A program made the translations under genes and the position numbers. A DNA stretch of 64,000 nt from Methyloversatilis sp. GTDB lineage: Bacteria > Pseudomonadota > Gammaproteobacteria > Burkholderiales > Rhodocyclaceae. Shown in pieces: positions 11,982-20,734 of the stretch. The stretch is from contig JAEUNO010000030.1 in NCBI GenBank assembly GCA_016791045.1, positions 62,001-126,000 of the forward strand. The letters run 5' to 3'. Position 1 is the stretch's first letter, and every line of letters begins with the position of its first letter. The notes beneath the pieces were generated by a model. That model saw only the letters and a program-made list of their open reading frames with translations. It did no database searches and had not been told where the DNA came from.

Positions 11982-12608
11982 ATGTATAGCGTACTGGTTG
12001 CAAATCCCAAGGGCGGTGCCGGCAAGAGCACGCTGTCGACCAACGTCGCGGCGCACTACGCCACCCAGGGGGCCCGGGTCATGCTGGGCGACATCGACCG
12101 CCAGCAGTCGGCGCGTCACTGGCTGGCACTGCGTTCGCCGCTGCTGGCGCCCATTTCCGGCTGGGACATCGAACCCGACCTGCCGGCCCGACCGCCGCGC
12201 GGCACCACCCACGTGGTCATCGACACACCCGCCGGTCTGCGCGGCAAGCGGCTCGAAACCATGCTGCGCAGCGTCGATCGCATACTGGTGCCGGTGCAGC
12301 CGTCGATCTTCGATATCCTTGCCACCGGCGAATTCCTGAACGAGCTTGCGCAACACAAACGCATCAGCTCGGCGCGCGTGCGCATCGGCATCGTCGGCAT
12401 GCGGGTCGACACGCGCACGCGCGCCGCGCAGGAGCTGGAACGTTTCTGCGCCGGGCTCGATCTGCCGGTGCTGGGCTATCTGCGCAATTCGCAGCTGTAC
12501 GTGCAGACGGCCGCGCACGGCATGAGCATTTTCGACCTGTCCCGCTCGCGCGCTCAGACCGACCGCGAACAGTGGCAGCCCATCATCGACTGGCTGGATT
12601 CCCCATGA
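11982..12608 (+). CDS. ParA/MinD-like ATPase
   Basis: This 208-residue P-loop protein has the deviant Walker A NPKGGAGKST (residues 8-17), Walker A' LGDIDRQQ and Walker B VIDTPAGL. The protein is short and lacks an N-terminal HTH, so it belongs with small orphan ParA ATPases that localise large complexes. There is no parB. Its stop overlaps the ATG of a possible longer form of the next gene (12605), suggesting coupling. It is distinct in sequence from the ParA at 8892. Confidence 0.85.
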   Translation: MYSVLVANPKGGAGKSTLSTNVAAHYATQGARVMLGDIDRQQSARHWLALRSPLLAPISGWDIEPDLPARPPRGTTHVVIDTPAGLRGKRLETMLRSVDRILVPVQPSIFDILATGEFLNELAQHKRISSARVRIGIVGMRVDTRTRAAQELERFCAGLDLPVLGYLRNSQLYVQTAAHGMSIFDLSRSRAQTDREQWQPIIDWLDSP

Positions 12609-12664
12609 ACAACCCGAACAGCAAAAGTCTGGCCGTCGTGCGCAACAGTTCCGAGGAAGAAGGC

Positions 12665-13240
12665 ATGAAGGCACGCATCCTGTGCTTCGCCGGGAGCACA
12701 CGCGAGGCGTCGTTCAACCGCAAGCTCGCGCTGGCGGCGGCCCGTGCCGTCGAAGAGGCGGGCGGTGAAGCCACCTTCATGGACCTGCGCGACCATCCGC
12801 TGCCGCTGTACGACGGCGACCTCGAAGCGTCGGCCGGCCTGCCGCTGGGGGTGCGTCCGCTGAAGGAACTGTTCAAGTCGCACCACGGCCTGTTCATCGC
12901 GTCGCCGGAGTACAACGGTTCTTTCAGCGCGGTGCTGAAGAACACGCTGGACTGGATTTCCCGCCCGGCCGGCGACGAAGCCGGTACGGTGCCGTACGCC
13001 GGCAAGGTGGCCGCACTTGCCGCCGCCTCACCGGGCGCGCTGGGCGGCCTGCGCGGTCTGGTGCATCTGCGGGCCGTGCTGCAGTCGGTCGGCGCGCTGG
13101 TGCTGTCCGAACAGGTGGCCGTCGGCGGGGCGTCCTCGGCCTTCACGTCCGAAGGCCGTCTGGCCGACGAGCGCCTGCAGCAGATGCTGGACCGCACGGC
13201 AATGCGTCTGGTCGATGTGGCGGCGCGCCTGCGCCCCTGA
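12665..13240 (+). CDS. NADPH-dependent FMN reductase family protein
   Basis: This flavodoxin-fold oxidoreductase of 191 residues would reduce FMN, quinones or azo compounds with NAD(P)H. The family signatures are FAGSTREASFNRKLA near the N-terminus (phosphate-binding loop) and SPEYNGSFSAVLKNTLDWIS in the middle. Two starts are possible. ATG 12605 overlaps the preceding ParA stop codon. ATG 12665 is preceded by the strong site GAGGAAGAAGGC and gives the usual family N-terminus, MKARILCFAGS. I prefer 12665, although the longer form would add 20 residues. No signal peptide is present. Confidence 0.88.
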   Translation: MKARILCFAGSTREASFNRKLALAAARAVEEAGGEATFMDLRDHPLPLYDGDLEASAGLPLGVRPLKELFKSHHGLFIASPEYNGSFSAVLKNTLDWISRPAGDEAGTVPYAGKVAALAAASPGALGGLRGLVHLRAVLQSVGALVLSEQVAVGGASSAFTSEGRLADERLQQMLDRTAMRLVDVAARLRP

Positions 13241-13281
13241 TTTCTTTCCGCTGATTTTTCGTCCGACTTCAGGAAGCAACA

Positions 13282-14055
13282 ATGAAATACCTGCGTGTGC
13301 GCCATCAGGGCGCCGAACGGCTGGGCCGCATTGCCGGCGACTCGGTTGAACTGCTCGACGGCGATCTGTTCGGCGCGCCTCGCGCGACCGGCGAAACCGT
13401 GCCGCTTGCCGGCGTCGAATGGCTGATGCCGTGCGTGCCGTCGAAGATGATCATCATCGTGAACAACTTCCACGCGGCCGTGCAGAAGGCCGGTGGCAGC
13501 GTGCCGTCCGAGCCGCTGTTCCTCGTGCGTTCTCCGACTGCGCTGAACTGGCACGGCCAGCCGATCCCGAAACCGCTGGCCTTCGACGGGCGCGTGTTCT
13601 ACGAGGGCGAACTGGGCGTGGTCATCGGCAAGGTCGCCCGCAACCTGGACGAGGCGCAGGCGGCCGACGCCATCTTCGGCTACACCTGCGTCAATGACGT
13701 GAGCGCGCTGGAACTGGTGGACAAGGACCCGTCGTTCGCGCAATGGACGCGCGCCAAAAGCTTCGACGGCTTCGGCTGCTTCGGCCCGGTCATCGAAACC
13801 GATGCGCTGCCGGCCGATGCCGAAGTGGTCACCACGGTCGGCGGGCGCGAGCGTCAGCGCTATCCGGTGTCCGACATGATCATTCCGCCGGTGAAGCTGG
13901 TGGCGATGATTTCGCGCGACATGACGCTGCTGCCGGGCGACGTGATCTGCTGTGGTACGTCGGTCGGCGTACTGCCGATGAAACCGGGCAGCACCGTCGA
14001 AGTGACGGTCACCGGCGTCGGCACGCTCAGCAACGTGTACGCGCCCTCTGACTGA
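13282..14055 (+). CDS. Fumarylacetoacetate hydrolase family protein
   Basis: The 257-residue protein has the FAH fold used by hydrolases, decarboxylases and isomerases of 2-oxo acids and homologues of 4-oxalocrotonate decarboxylase. The metal-binding acidic residues are visible in YEGELGVVIGK (the ExE pair near residues 110-112) and CVNDVSALELVDKD. The mixed loop WTRAKSFDGFGCFGP matches the family's R-x-K-x-F-D pattern. The C-terminal PGSTVEVTVTGVGTL is also typical. The substrate cannot be given; 5-carboxymethyl-2-hydroxymuconate, acylpyruvate and ureidoglycolate types all share these residues. The start is preceded by CAGGAAGC. Confidence 0.88.
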   Translation: MKYLRVRHQGAERLGRIAGDSVELLDGDLFGAPRATGETVPLAGVEWLMPCVPSKMIIIVNNFHAAVQKAGGSVPSEPLFLVRSPTALNWHGQPIPKPLAFDGRVFYEGELGVVIGKVARNLDEAQAADAIFGYTCVNDVSALELVDKDPSFAQWTRAKSFDGFGCFGPVIETDALPADAEVVTTVGGRERQRYPVSDMIIPPVKLVAMISRDMTLLPGDVICCGTSVGVLPMKPGSTVEVTVTGVGTLSNVYAPSD

Positions 14056-14103
14056 ACGACCTGCGTCAATACGGCCCGGCCGCGTCTGATGCACCCTTGA
14101 CGA

Positions 14104-15840
14104 ATGGACGCCCACGCCGGATTGCCTCACCTGCAGCCGCTGCTGCTGTTTCTCGCCATCGCCGGTCTGGTGATGCCGCTGCTGGCGCGCGCCAGGGTCA
14201 GCCAGGTCGTAGCGTTCCTGTGCGCGGGTGCCCTGGTCGGTCCGCATGGTCTGGGCCGGCTGGCCGCTGACCAGCCCTGGCTGGGGGCGCTCACCATCGC
14301 CGACGGCGAGGGGGTGCGCGGTCTGGCCGAGCTGGGCGTCATGTTCATGCTGTTCGTCATCGGTCTCGAACTGTCGGCACGCCAGCTGTGGTCGCTGCGG
14401 CGCTGGGTGCTGGGCGTGGGCAGCGCGCAGTGGCTCGGCACCGGCGCGCTGATCGGCGGCATCGCGCTGGCCTTCGGGCACGGCTACGAAACGGCGCTGG
14501 TGCTCGGCCTCGGCCTCGCGATGTCATCGACCGCGGTGGTGATGCAGCTGCTCGAAGAAGCCGGTCAGACGCGTTCGACGGTCGGTCGCACGAGTTTTGC
14601 CGTGCTGCTGCTGCAGGATGTTGCCTTCGTTCCGCTGCTCATCCTGCTCGGCCTGATGGCCGACGATGGCGCAGGCGGAACGGTGAGCGGCTTCGCGTGG
14701 CTTTTGTTGACCGCGCTGGTCAAAGCGGCGCTGGCGGTGGCGCTCATCCTGCTGCTCGGTCGGCTCGTGCTGACGCCGCTGTTCCGCCGCGTGTCGGTCA
14801 CCACGCAGGCCGACAGCTTCATGGCGCTGACGCTGCTCGCCGCGCTCGGCGTCGCGGCGCTGACCGGCAGTGCCGGGCTGTCGATGGCGCTCGGCGCCTT
14901 CCTGGCGGGGCTGATGCTGTCCGAAACCGAATACCGCCACGCCGCGCTGCAGGCCATCGAACCGTTCAAGGGCTTGCTGATGGGGCTGTTCTTCGTGTCG
15001 GTCGGCATGAGTCTCGATCTGGTGACCGTGGCCGCCGACGCGCTGTGGCTGGTGGGCTCGGTGATCGGCCTGTACGCGCTGAAAAGCGCCGTGCTGTTCA
15101 CGCTGTTCCGCCTGTTCGGCCTGGCTCGCGGTGACGCGGCCGAGGCGGCGCTGTTGCTCGGTCAGGCCGGTGAATTCGCGCTCATCGTCATCGGCATCGC
15201 GCTCGGCGCCGGTCTGCTGGATGCCCGTACCGGCAATTTCATGTTGCTGGTGGCCACGCTGAGCATGTTCATGACGCCGCTTGCGGCAAAGGCCGGTCGT
15301 GCGCTGCACCGACGCTTCGATCGCGCTGCGGACACGGCGGGCGAAGGTGCGCCCGCGCGGAGCCTGCCCGCGCAGGAGGATGTGGTCATCATTGCCGGCT
15401 TCGGCCGGGTCGGGCAGCGGGTGGCGCGTGTGCTGGACCGCGCCGGTCTGCCGTGGGTCGCCATCGAACGACATGTCGCCGCAGCGACGCGCCACCATTC
15501 CGAAGGCCGGCCGGTCGTCGTCGGCGACGCCGGCAGCCCGTCACTGCTTCATCATCTGGGCGCCGGTCGGGCCCGCGCGCTGGTGGTCACGATGGATGAT
15601 CCTGCTGCGGCGCGGCACGTGGTGCGCAGCCTGCACGCTGAATTCCCGGCGCTGCCGCTGATCGCGCGCGCGCGAGATGGCGCACATGCTGCCGAACTGC
15701 GCGCAGCCGGCGCCAGCGAAGTCATTCCGGAGGCGCTGGAAGCGGCGCTCCAGCTGGGCGATCACGTGCTGGCGCAGCTGGATGTGTCGCCGGCACGGCG
15801 CGGCGAACTGATCGACGCCGAACGCCGCAGCGCAGACTGA
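14104..15840 (+). CDS. CPA2-family cation:proton antiporter with TrkA-N domain
   Basis: This 578-residue inner-membrane protein resembles KefB/KefC. About twelve to thirteen hydrophobic helices (residues 10-395) form the Na+/H+ exchanger domain, with the conserved stretch GVMFMLFVIGLELS and the helix LGLGLAMSSTAVVMQLLEE. A cytoplasmic RCK/TrkA-N domain follows (residues about 422-540) with the Rossmann loop GFGRVGQ. Kef-type systems exchange K+ for H+ and are gated by glutathione adducts. No KefF/KefG ancillary subunit is adjacent, although an FMN reductase-family gene lies two genes upstream. Ion specificity is inferred from the family only. Confidence 0.9.
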   Translation: MDAHAGLPHLQPLLLFLAIAGLVMPLLARARVSQVVAFLCAGALVGPHGLGRLAADQPWLGALTIADGEGVRGLAELGVMFMLFVIGLELSARQLWSLRRWVLGVGSAQWLGTGALIGGIALAFGHGYETALVLGLGLAMSSTAVVMQLLEEAGQTRSTVGRTSFAVLLLQDVAFVPLLILLGLMADDGAGGTVSGFAWLLLTALVKAALAVALILLLGRLVLTPLFRRVSVTTQADSFMALTLLAALGVAALTGSAGLSMALGAFLAGLMLSETEYRHAALQAIEPFKGLLMGLFFVSVGMSLDLVTVAADALWLVGSVIGLYALKSAVLFTLFRLFGLARGDAAEAALLLGQAGEFALIVIGIALGAGLLDARTGNFMLLVATLSMFMTPLAAKAGRALHRRFDRAADTAGEGAPARSLPAQEDVVIIAGFGRVGQRVARVLDRAGLPWVAIERHVAAATRHHSEGRPVVVGDAGSPSLLHHLGAGRARALVVTMDDPAAARHVVRSLHAEFPALPLIARARDGAHAAELRAAGASEVIPEALEAALQLGDHVLAQLDVSPARRGELIDAERRSAD

Positions 15841-15856
15841 GCACTTTTGTGCCGCG

Positions 15857-16249
15857 TCAGCGCTTCACGCCCGGCGGCAGCGCCGGCTTCAGTTCGGTGG
15901 CACTCGGCTGCACGTGGTCGTGGCCTTCGATCACCGGATGCTCCTGCCCGGCATGCACCTTGCGCTGCGACGGCTGAACGCCGATCGGCATCGCCAGCTT
16001 CTGTTCGGTGGCGCTCTGCGGTACATGGTCGTGACCTTCGATCACCGGGTGCTCCTGCCCGGCGTGCACCTTGCGTGTCGACGGCGTGACGCCGGGCGGC
16101 AGCGCAGGCTTGCTGCCGACGTTGGCCGGTGCCTTGTCCTTCAGCGCGTCGGCCGGATGCGCCGAACCGGCATGGCCCGACGCGGCGTCGGCCCATGCGG
16201 TCGTACAGGACAACGCGGAAAGTGCCAGAGCGGCCCAGATCCTGTTCAT
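15857..16249 (-). CDS. Small periplasmic protein with duplicated His-rich repeat
   Basis: This 130-residue product has a signal peptide (residues about 1-20, ending AWA). The mature part is dominated by two near-identical copies of about 37 residues, each containing RKVHAGQEHPVIEGHDHV followed by QSATE or PSATE, with a third partial copy KPALPPGV at the C-terminus. Each copy brings several His and acidic residues, which could bind metal. There are no Cys and no obvious enzyme fold. I do not recognise the family. The start at 16249 is supported by GGAAG upstream. The gene is isolated between a CPA2 antiporter (convergent) and a hydrolase (divergent). Confidence 0.75.
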   Translation of the reverse strand: MNRIWAALALSALSCTTAWADAASGHAGSAHPADALKDKAPANVGSKPALPPGVTPSTRKVHAGQEHPVIEGHDHVPQSATEQKLAMPIGVQPSQRKVHAGQEHPVIEGHDHVQPSATELKPALPPGVKR

Positions 16250-16391
16250 GATTGCTTCCTTCCGGTAGTGAGTGATTGCGACCAGTGTGCGCCTCTGACG
16301 CGCTTGTCGCATTGACCTGACTCAAAAGCATTGCGCGCAACCGGTTGTCGCAACACGCCAGCCGGGTGCGCGGCGTATTCTTCTTCGCGCC

Positions 16392-17189
16392 ATGCCGCCC
16401 GCCCAACCTGTCCTGTTCCTGCACGCCAATGGCTACCCGGCCGGCGTGTACCGCCAGTTTCTCGCTGCACTGGCGCGCCACCACCCGGTCGGGGCGATCG
16501 ACGTGATCGCCGCCGCACACGGCCCCGGCCGTGGCTGGCGAAACCTGCTGACGCAGGTGCTGGCCCGGGTCGACGCGCTGCCGGATGAACCGCTCGCGCT
16601 GGTGGGGCATTCGATGGGGGGCTATCTGGCCGCCATGGCTGCCGCACGCCGGCCGACGCGCGTGATGCAGGTCGTTCTGATCGATGCGCCGCTGGTCGGC
16701 GGCTGGCGCGGGGCAGTGCTGACGGCATCACATGCCAGCGGCCTGTCGCGCAAGGTGGGTCCGGCGCCGATTGCGGCCCGCCGGCGCATGCATTGGACAT
16801 CGCGCGAAGACGCCCGGCGACACCTGGCCGACAAACCTTTCGTGCAGCGCTGGGCGCCCGGCGTGCTCGACGATTTCCTGGCCGCCGCACTGACCGATCA
16901 CCCGGATGGCGGGGTCACGCTGACCATTGCACGCGAAGCCGAGCGCGACATCTACGCCACGCTGGCGCACCGAGCGGCCCTGCGTGCCGTGCGCACGCTG
17001 CGCCGGCGCGGCACGCCCATCGGTTTCGTCGCCGGCAGTCAGTCGGAAGAACTGCGCCTCGCCGGCCGCGACGCCAACCGTGCCTTCTGGGGTGAGGGCT
17101 GGCGCGAGCTGGACACCGGCCATCTGGTACCGATGGAAGCGCCGCAAGCATGCGCCGCGGCGGTGCATGCGCTGCTCGGCGAACGTTGA
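16392..17189 (+). CDS. Alpha/beta hydrolase
   Basis: The 265-residue alpha/beta-hydrolase fold has an oxyanion loop in LFLHANGYPAG (residues about 8-18) and a nucleophile elbow GHSMGG with Ser near residue 74. A late His is present in DTGHLVP. There is no signal peptide, so it acts in the cytosol. The substrate is unknown: esterase, lipase-like and C-C hydrolase functions all fit. Its stop lies 69 bp from the 3' end of the converging multi-PAS gene. Confidence 0.85.
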   Translation: MPPAQPVLFLHANGYPAGVYRQFLAALARHHPVGAIDVIAAAHGPGRGWRNLLTQVLARVDALPDEPLALVGHSMGGYLAAMAAARRPTRVMQVVLIDAPLVGGWRGAVLTASHASGLSRKVGPAPIAARRRMHWTSREDARRHLADKPFVQRWAPGVLDDFLAAALTDHPDGGVTLTIAREAERDIYATLAHRAALRAVRTLRRRGTPIGFVAGSQSEELRLAGRDANRAFWGEGWRELDTGHLVPMEAPQACAAAVHALLGER

Positions 17190-17258
17190 ACCCGCGCCGT
17201 GTACTACGCCTTGGCGTGCGTGGGCATCTGCCCGGCGTATCCGACCGACCGTACGTCC

Positions 17259-19134
17259 TTATTCGTCGGCGAACTCGCAGTGCCCGGAACCCAGCTCGAC
17301 CGCCTGGGTCGCGGCGCGTCTTGCCGCTTCGAACATCGATTCGATGCCGATGTAGCGCGCGTCGCCCAGCGCGATGCCGGCCGCTGCGGCGATCACGACC
17401 TCGCTGTCGCCCACGCGCAGCGTCGCGGTCAGTTCCTGCATCAGGCGCGCCGCGAGTTTCGATACCGCCGGAATCAGTTCGTTGGAGCCAGCCAGTTCGC
17501 GCGCGGCCTGACCGGCCCGGAAGTCGGTCAGCAGCACCGCGAACTGATGCTTTTCCAGATAGCTCACCGCGGCACCCGGATAGCTGACCGGACGGAAGCG
17601 GCGCGCCACCTCGGCCAGCACCTGTTCGGACACTTCCTGGCTGTAATGTGGCACGAGATCTTCCATGCCGAACACATCGACCCACAGCAGTGCGAACGGC
17701 GCGCCACTGACCTGGAACTGGTGCAGCGTCCACGCCAGCAGCGCATCGAAGATGGGCCGGCTGGTCATGCCGGTGCGCGCTTCGAACCACATGCGGCGGC
17801 GGGCGCGCTCCTCGGCGCCGCGCCGCTCGCTGACGTCGGTGATGAAACCTTCGATCACCAGCAGTTCGCCCTGCGAAGAGAACACGCCGCGCCCCTGTTC
17901 CCATACCCACAGATAGACGCCGTTGACGTCGGCGATGCGGTAGGAAATCTGATACGGCTTGTGCTGCGCCAGATTGGCCTGCACCTGCGACCAGACGAAT
18001 TCGCGGTCTTCCGGGTGGATCAGGCTGCCGAAGGCCACGCGGCGGTTGTCGACCAGTTCCCAGGGCTCGTATCCGGTCAGGTCGACGCAGCCGTCGCTGA
18101 CGAATTCCATGGTCCAGTCCGGATCGTTGCGGCCGCGATACACCATGCCCGGCACGTCGGCGAGCAGCGTGTTCAGGTAGCGCCGGCTGGAGCCGAGCTC
18201 TTCGCTGCGGCGGCGCCGCGTGACTTCGGTCAGCGTGCCGACGACGCCGGCCAGATCGCCGTCGGGCAGGGTGCATGACTGTGCGCGCAGCATGACCCAG
18301 AACACATTGCCGCTGGCGGCCACCAGACGCACTTCGCTGACCAGCTGGTCGAGCTGGCCACTGGCCACTGGCCACCGACCGCAGCGACTTTTCCACCCCG
18401 TCGCGCTCCTCCGGGTGCACGGCCGCGCTCAGCAGGCGCCCGCGGCAGTCGGCGACGCTGCGGCCGGTCAGCCGCTCCCAGGCGCGATTCAGATAGGCAA
18501 TGCGGCCTTCGGTATCGGTCTTGAACAGCACCAGATCGATCTGGTCCAGCACCACCGGCATGTCATGCTCGCTGTCGTCGCGCGCCGGCACGGCCGCCGC
18601 ATCCGGGCTGAACTGGATCAGCAGGCTTCCGGGCACCGCCGGCAGCGGCGAAACGCTGGCGTGCAGCTTCACCGGCAGACCGGTCGCACTGACCATGCGC
18701 AGCATGCTGTCGGCGGCCGTCGGGGTGCTGCCGGCAGCGATCGCGTACAGCGAAGCGAAGCGGGCATGATCGACCGGATGCAGCAGATTGGTGAATGGCA
18801 GCCCGACCACTTCGTCGGCACGGCCGCGGTAGTCGAGCAGCGCCAGAAAAGCCTGGTTGGCGAAACTGATGGTCGGTCCTTCTATCGTGACCGAGGGCGA
18901 TGAAATGTTGTGGCACAGTTCACCCGCCCATTGCGTCTGTTGTGCAGTGGCATCGGGGCGCCGGCGCAGTGGCGCATCGGACCATGTCTGTCGCCGCAAC
19001 ACCAGCACCAGCAGCAGTCCGCCCAGTCCGACCGCGGCAGGCAGGCCGTAGGCCGCGCTGCCGCCGTGCCAGGTACCGACCACGGCAGCAAACATCAGGG
19101 CGAGCGTCCACGCGGAAAACAGATACAGGGCCAT
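17259..19134 (-). pseudogene. Multi-PAS signalling protein with degenerate GGDEF domain, split by a frameshift
   Basis: Two overlapping reading frames make one protein. The N-terminal frame (from 19134) encodes two transmembrane helices (residues about 4-46), a PAS domain (about 75-180) and the start of a second PAS. The C-terminal frame (to 17259) completes that PAS and adds a third (RYLNTLLADVPGMVYRG onward) and a GGDEF-like domain. The break is at a triple CTGGCCA repeat (18354-18374). Removing one 7-bp unit restores an uninterrupted 622-residue frame reading RSVASGQLDQLVSE. In the GGDEF-like domain the signature reads LEKHQF, so diguanylate cyclase activity is unlikely. As written, translation would run on in the wrong frame to position 16915. 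It is either phase-variable, recently mutated or a sequencing error. It is divergent from the histidine kinase gene, with start codons one base apart. Confidence 0.85.
18354..18374. repeat. Three tandem copies of CTGGCCA at the frameshift
   Basis: Three perfect 7-bp units lie inside the second PAS domain of the multi-PAS gene. Seven is not a multiple of three, so gain or loss of one unit switches the frame. Two units give an intact gene and three break it. Confidence 0.95.
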
Positions 19135-19135
19135 C

Positions 19136-20734
19136 GTGATTCGTTTCCTTTCAGGCGCCGGCAGGCGCTACCCGCTGTATACCGGATTGACGGCCATGCT
19201 GGCCGGCTGCGCGCTGTGCGCGGCGCTGGCCTTCTGGGGCAGTGTCGAAACGGAGCGGCAGTTTTCGCAGGTATTCGGCCGCATGGTCGCACTGTGTGCC
19301 GCGCCGACGGCGGCCGAGGCCGCGCTGTGCGAGGTGGTGGCCGGTGTCGAGCGTGCGTTGCTCGAACGGGTGGCCGTCATGCTGCTGCTGCAGGGGCTGT
19401 GCGTGCTCGCGATCGTCGTCGGTTGCGCGCTGATCGCGCACCGGGCGTATCGCCTGCTCGTCTGCCGCAGCGAGGCCGCACTGAGCCTGATGCCCGAAAG
19501 CAGCCGCGCGCGCGGGCGCGACGAGATCGAACGGCTGGTCGAAAGTCTGGCAGAACTGACGGCGCGCCAGGCCGGGCTCGAGGCGGAAGTGCGCTGGCGC
19601 CAGCAGGTCACGGCCGAACAGTTGCGGCGCAAGGCGCTGGAATTGCAGACGCTGCATCAGGTGGCGCGCACCTTCACCAACAGCGAAGTGTCGGCGTTCA
19701 GCCTGCTGGGCGGCCTTGCCCAACTCGAATCGGCGCTCGGTGCGCGCACCGTCGCGCTCAGTCTGGGTACCGTCGCGCGGCAGGCCCTGGGCGCTGACGC
19801 CGTACTGGCGACCCATGGCGAGCCGGCCATCCTTGCGCAGCTGGCCGGCCAGCCGGCGGCGCGCGAAATCACCGCGCGTGTCGTGCCGCCGGGTGCAACC
19901 GGGCCGACCTGTTCGCTGGTGCTGCCGGTATGCCGCGGCGATCTGGCGCTCGGCACGCTGGTGGCCGAATTTCCCGAGCATGCGCGGGTCGATGACCCGC
20001 AGGTCAAGCTGGCCGAAAGTTTCGCCCATCTCGCCGCGCTTGCGCTGTCCGGCGTCAGCCGCAGCCAGGAGGAAAGGCGGGTGGCATTGATGGAGGAACG
20101 CACGGCGATCGCCGGCGAACTGCACGATTCGCTGGCGCAGTCGCTGGCCTACATGAAGATCCAGGTGGCCCGGCTGCAGCGCGGTCTCGACCGCGAAAAG
20201 CACCCGGCCGATGTGGCGCAGGCGGCGCGCGAACTGCGCGAGGGGCTGTCGGCCGCCTACCGCGAGGTGCGCGACCTGATCGCAGCGTTCCGCGTGCGCA
20301 TGGGCCCCGGCGGGCTGCTGTCGTCGGTGCAGGCGACGGTCGACGAGTTCGCGCAGCGCAGCGGCCTCGACATCAGTTTCGTGCACGATCTGGGTCGCTG
20401 CCAGCTCGGCGTGAACGAGGAGTTCCATGTCATGCAGGTGATCCGCGAAGCGGTGTCGAACACGGTGCGTCACGCACGGGCCTACCATATCTGGATCAGC
20501 ATGCATTACGGTCCCGGCCATCTGCTCACCGCCATCGTGGATGATGACGGTCGCGGCCTGACCAATCCCTACGCAGAAAAGAACCATTACGGCCTGTCCA
20601 TCATGCGCGAGCGCGCCAGCTCGCTCGGTGGCGAGGTTTCGGTGGTCCACCGGCCGGGCGGCGGCACCCGGGTGCAGCTCGCCTTTGCGCCGCAGAAGCT
20701 GCCGGCCGACAATCTTTCCGAAGTGACGACATGA
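19136..20734 (+). CDS. NarX-type sensor histidine kinase
   Basis: This 532-residue inner-membrane kinase is the partner of the response regulator that follows. It has a short cytoplasmic N-terminus, TM1 (about 17-36), a small periplasmic loop of about 45 residues with two Cys, TM2 (about 80-100), a HAMP-like linker, a GAF-like region (about 190-315), then HisKA_3 with phospho-acceptor His330 in GELHDSLAQSL and an HATPase domain with DDDGRGL. This is the NarX/UhpB class. The periplasmic loop shows no NarX P-box, so nitrate is not a supported signal. The start is GTG, and the next in-frame ATG (19196) would cut into TM1. Its stop overlaps the regulator ATG by 4 nt. Confidence 0.9.
   Translation: MIRFLSGAGRRYPLYTGLTAMLAGCALCAALAFWGSVETERQFSQVFGRMVALCAAPTAAEAALCEVVAGVERALLERVAVMLLLQGLCVLAIVVGCALIAHRAYRLLVCRSEAALSLMPESSRARGRDEIERLVESLAELTARQAGLEAEVRWRQQVTAEQLRRKALELQTLHQVARTFTNSEVSAFSLLGGLAQLESALGARTVALSLGTVARQALGADAVLATHGEPAILAQLAGQPAAREITARVVPPGATGPTCSLVLPVCRGDLALGTLVAEFPEHARVDDPQVKLAESFAHLAALALSGVSRSQEERRVALMEERTAIAGELHDSLAQSLAYMKIQVARLQRGLDREKHPADVAQAARELREGLSAAYREVRDLIAAFRVRMGPGGLLSSVQATVDEFAQRSGLDISFVHDLGRCQLGVNEEFHVMQVIREAVSNTVRHARAYHIWISMHYGPGHLLTAIVDDDGRGLTNPYAEKNHYGLSIMRERASSLGGEVSVVHRPGGGTRVQLAFAPQKLPADNLSEVTT

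Noticed and set aside
16915-17258. Continuation of the multi-PAS N-terminal frame past the real stop
   Set aside because: After the repeat the frame is shifted; the residues are Arg/Ala/Pro-rich nonsense and overlap the alpha/beta hydrolase gene.
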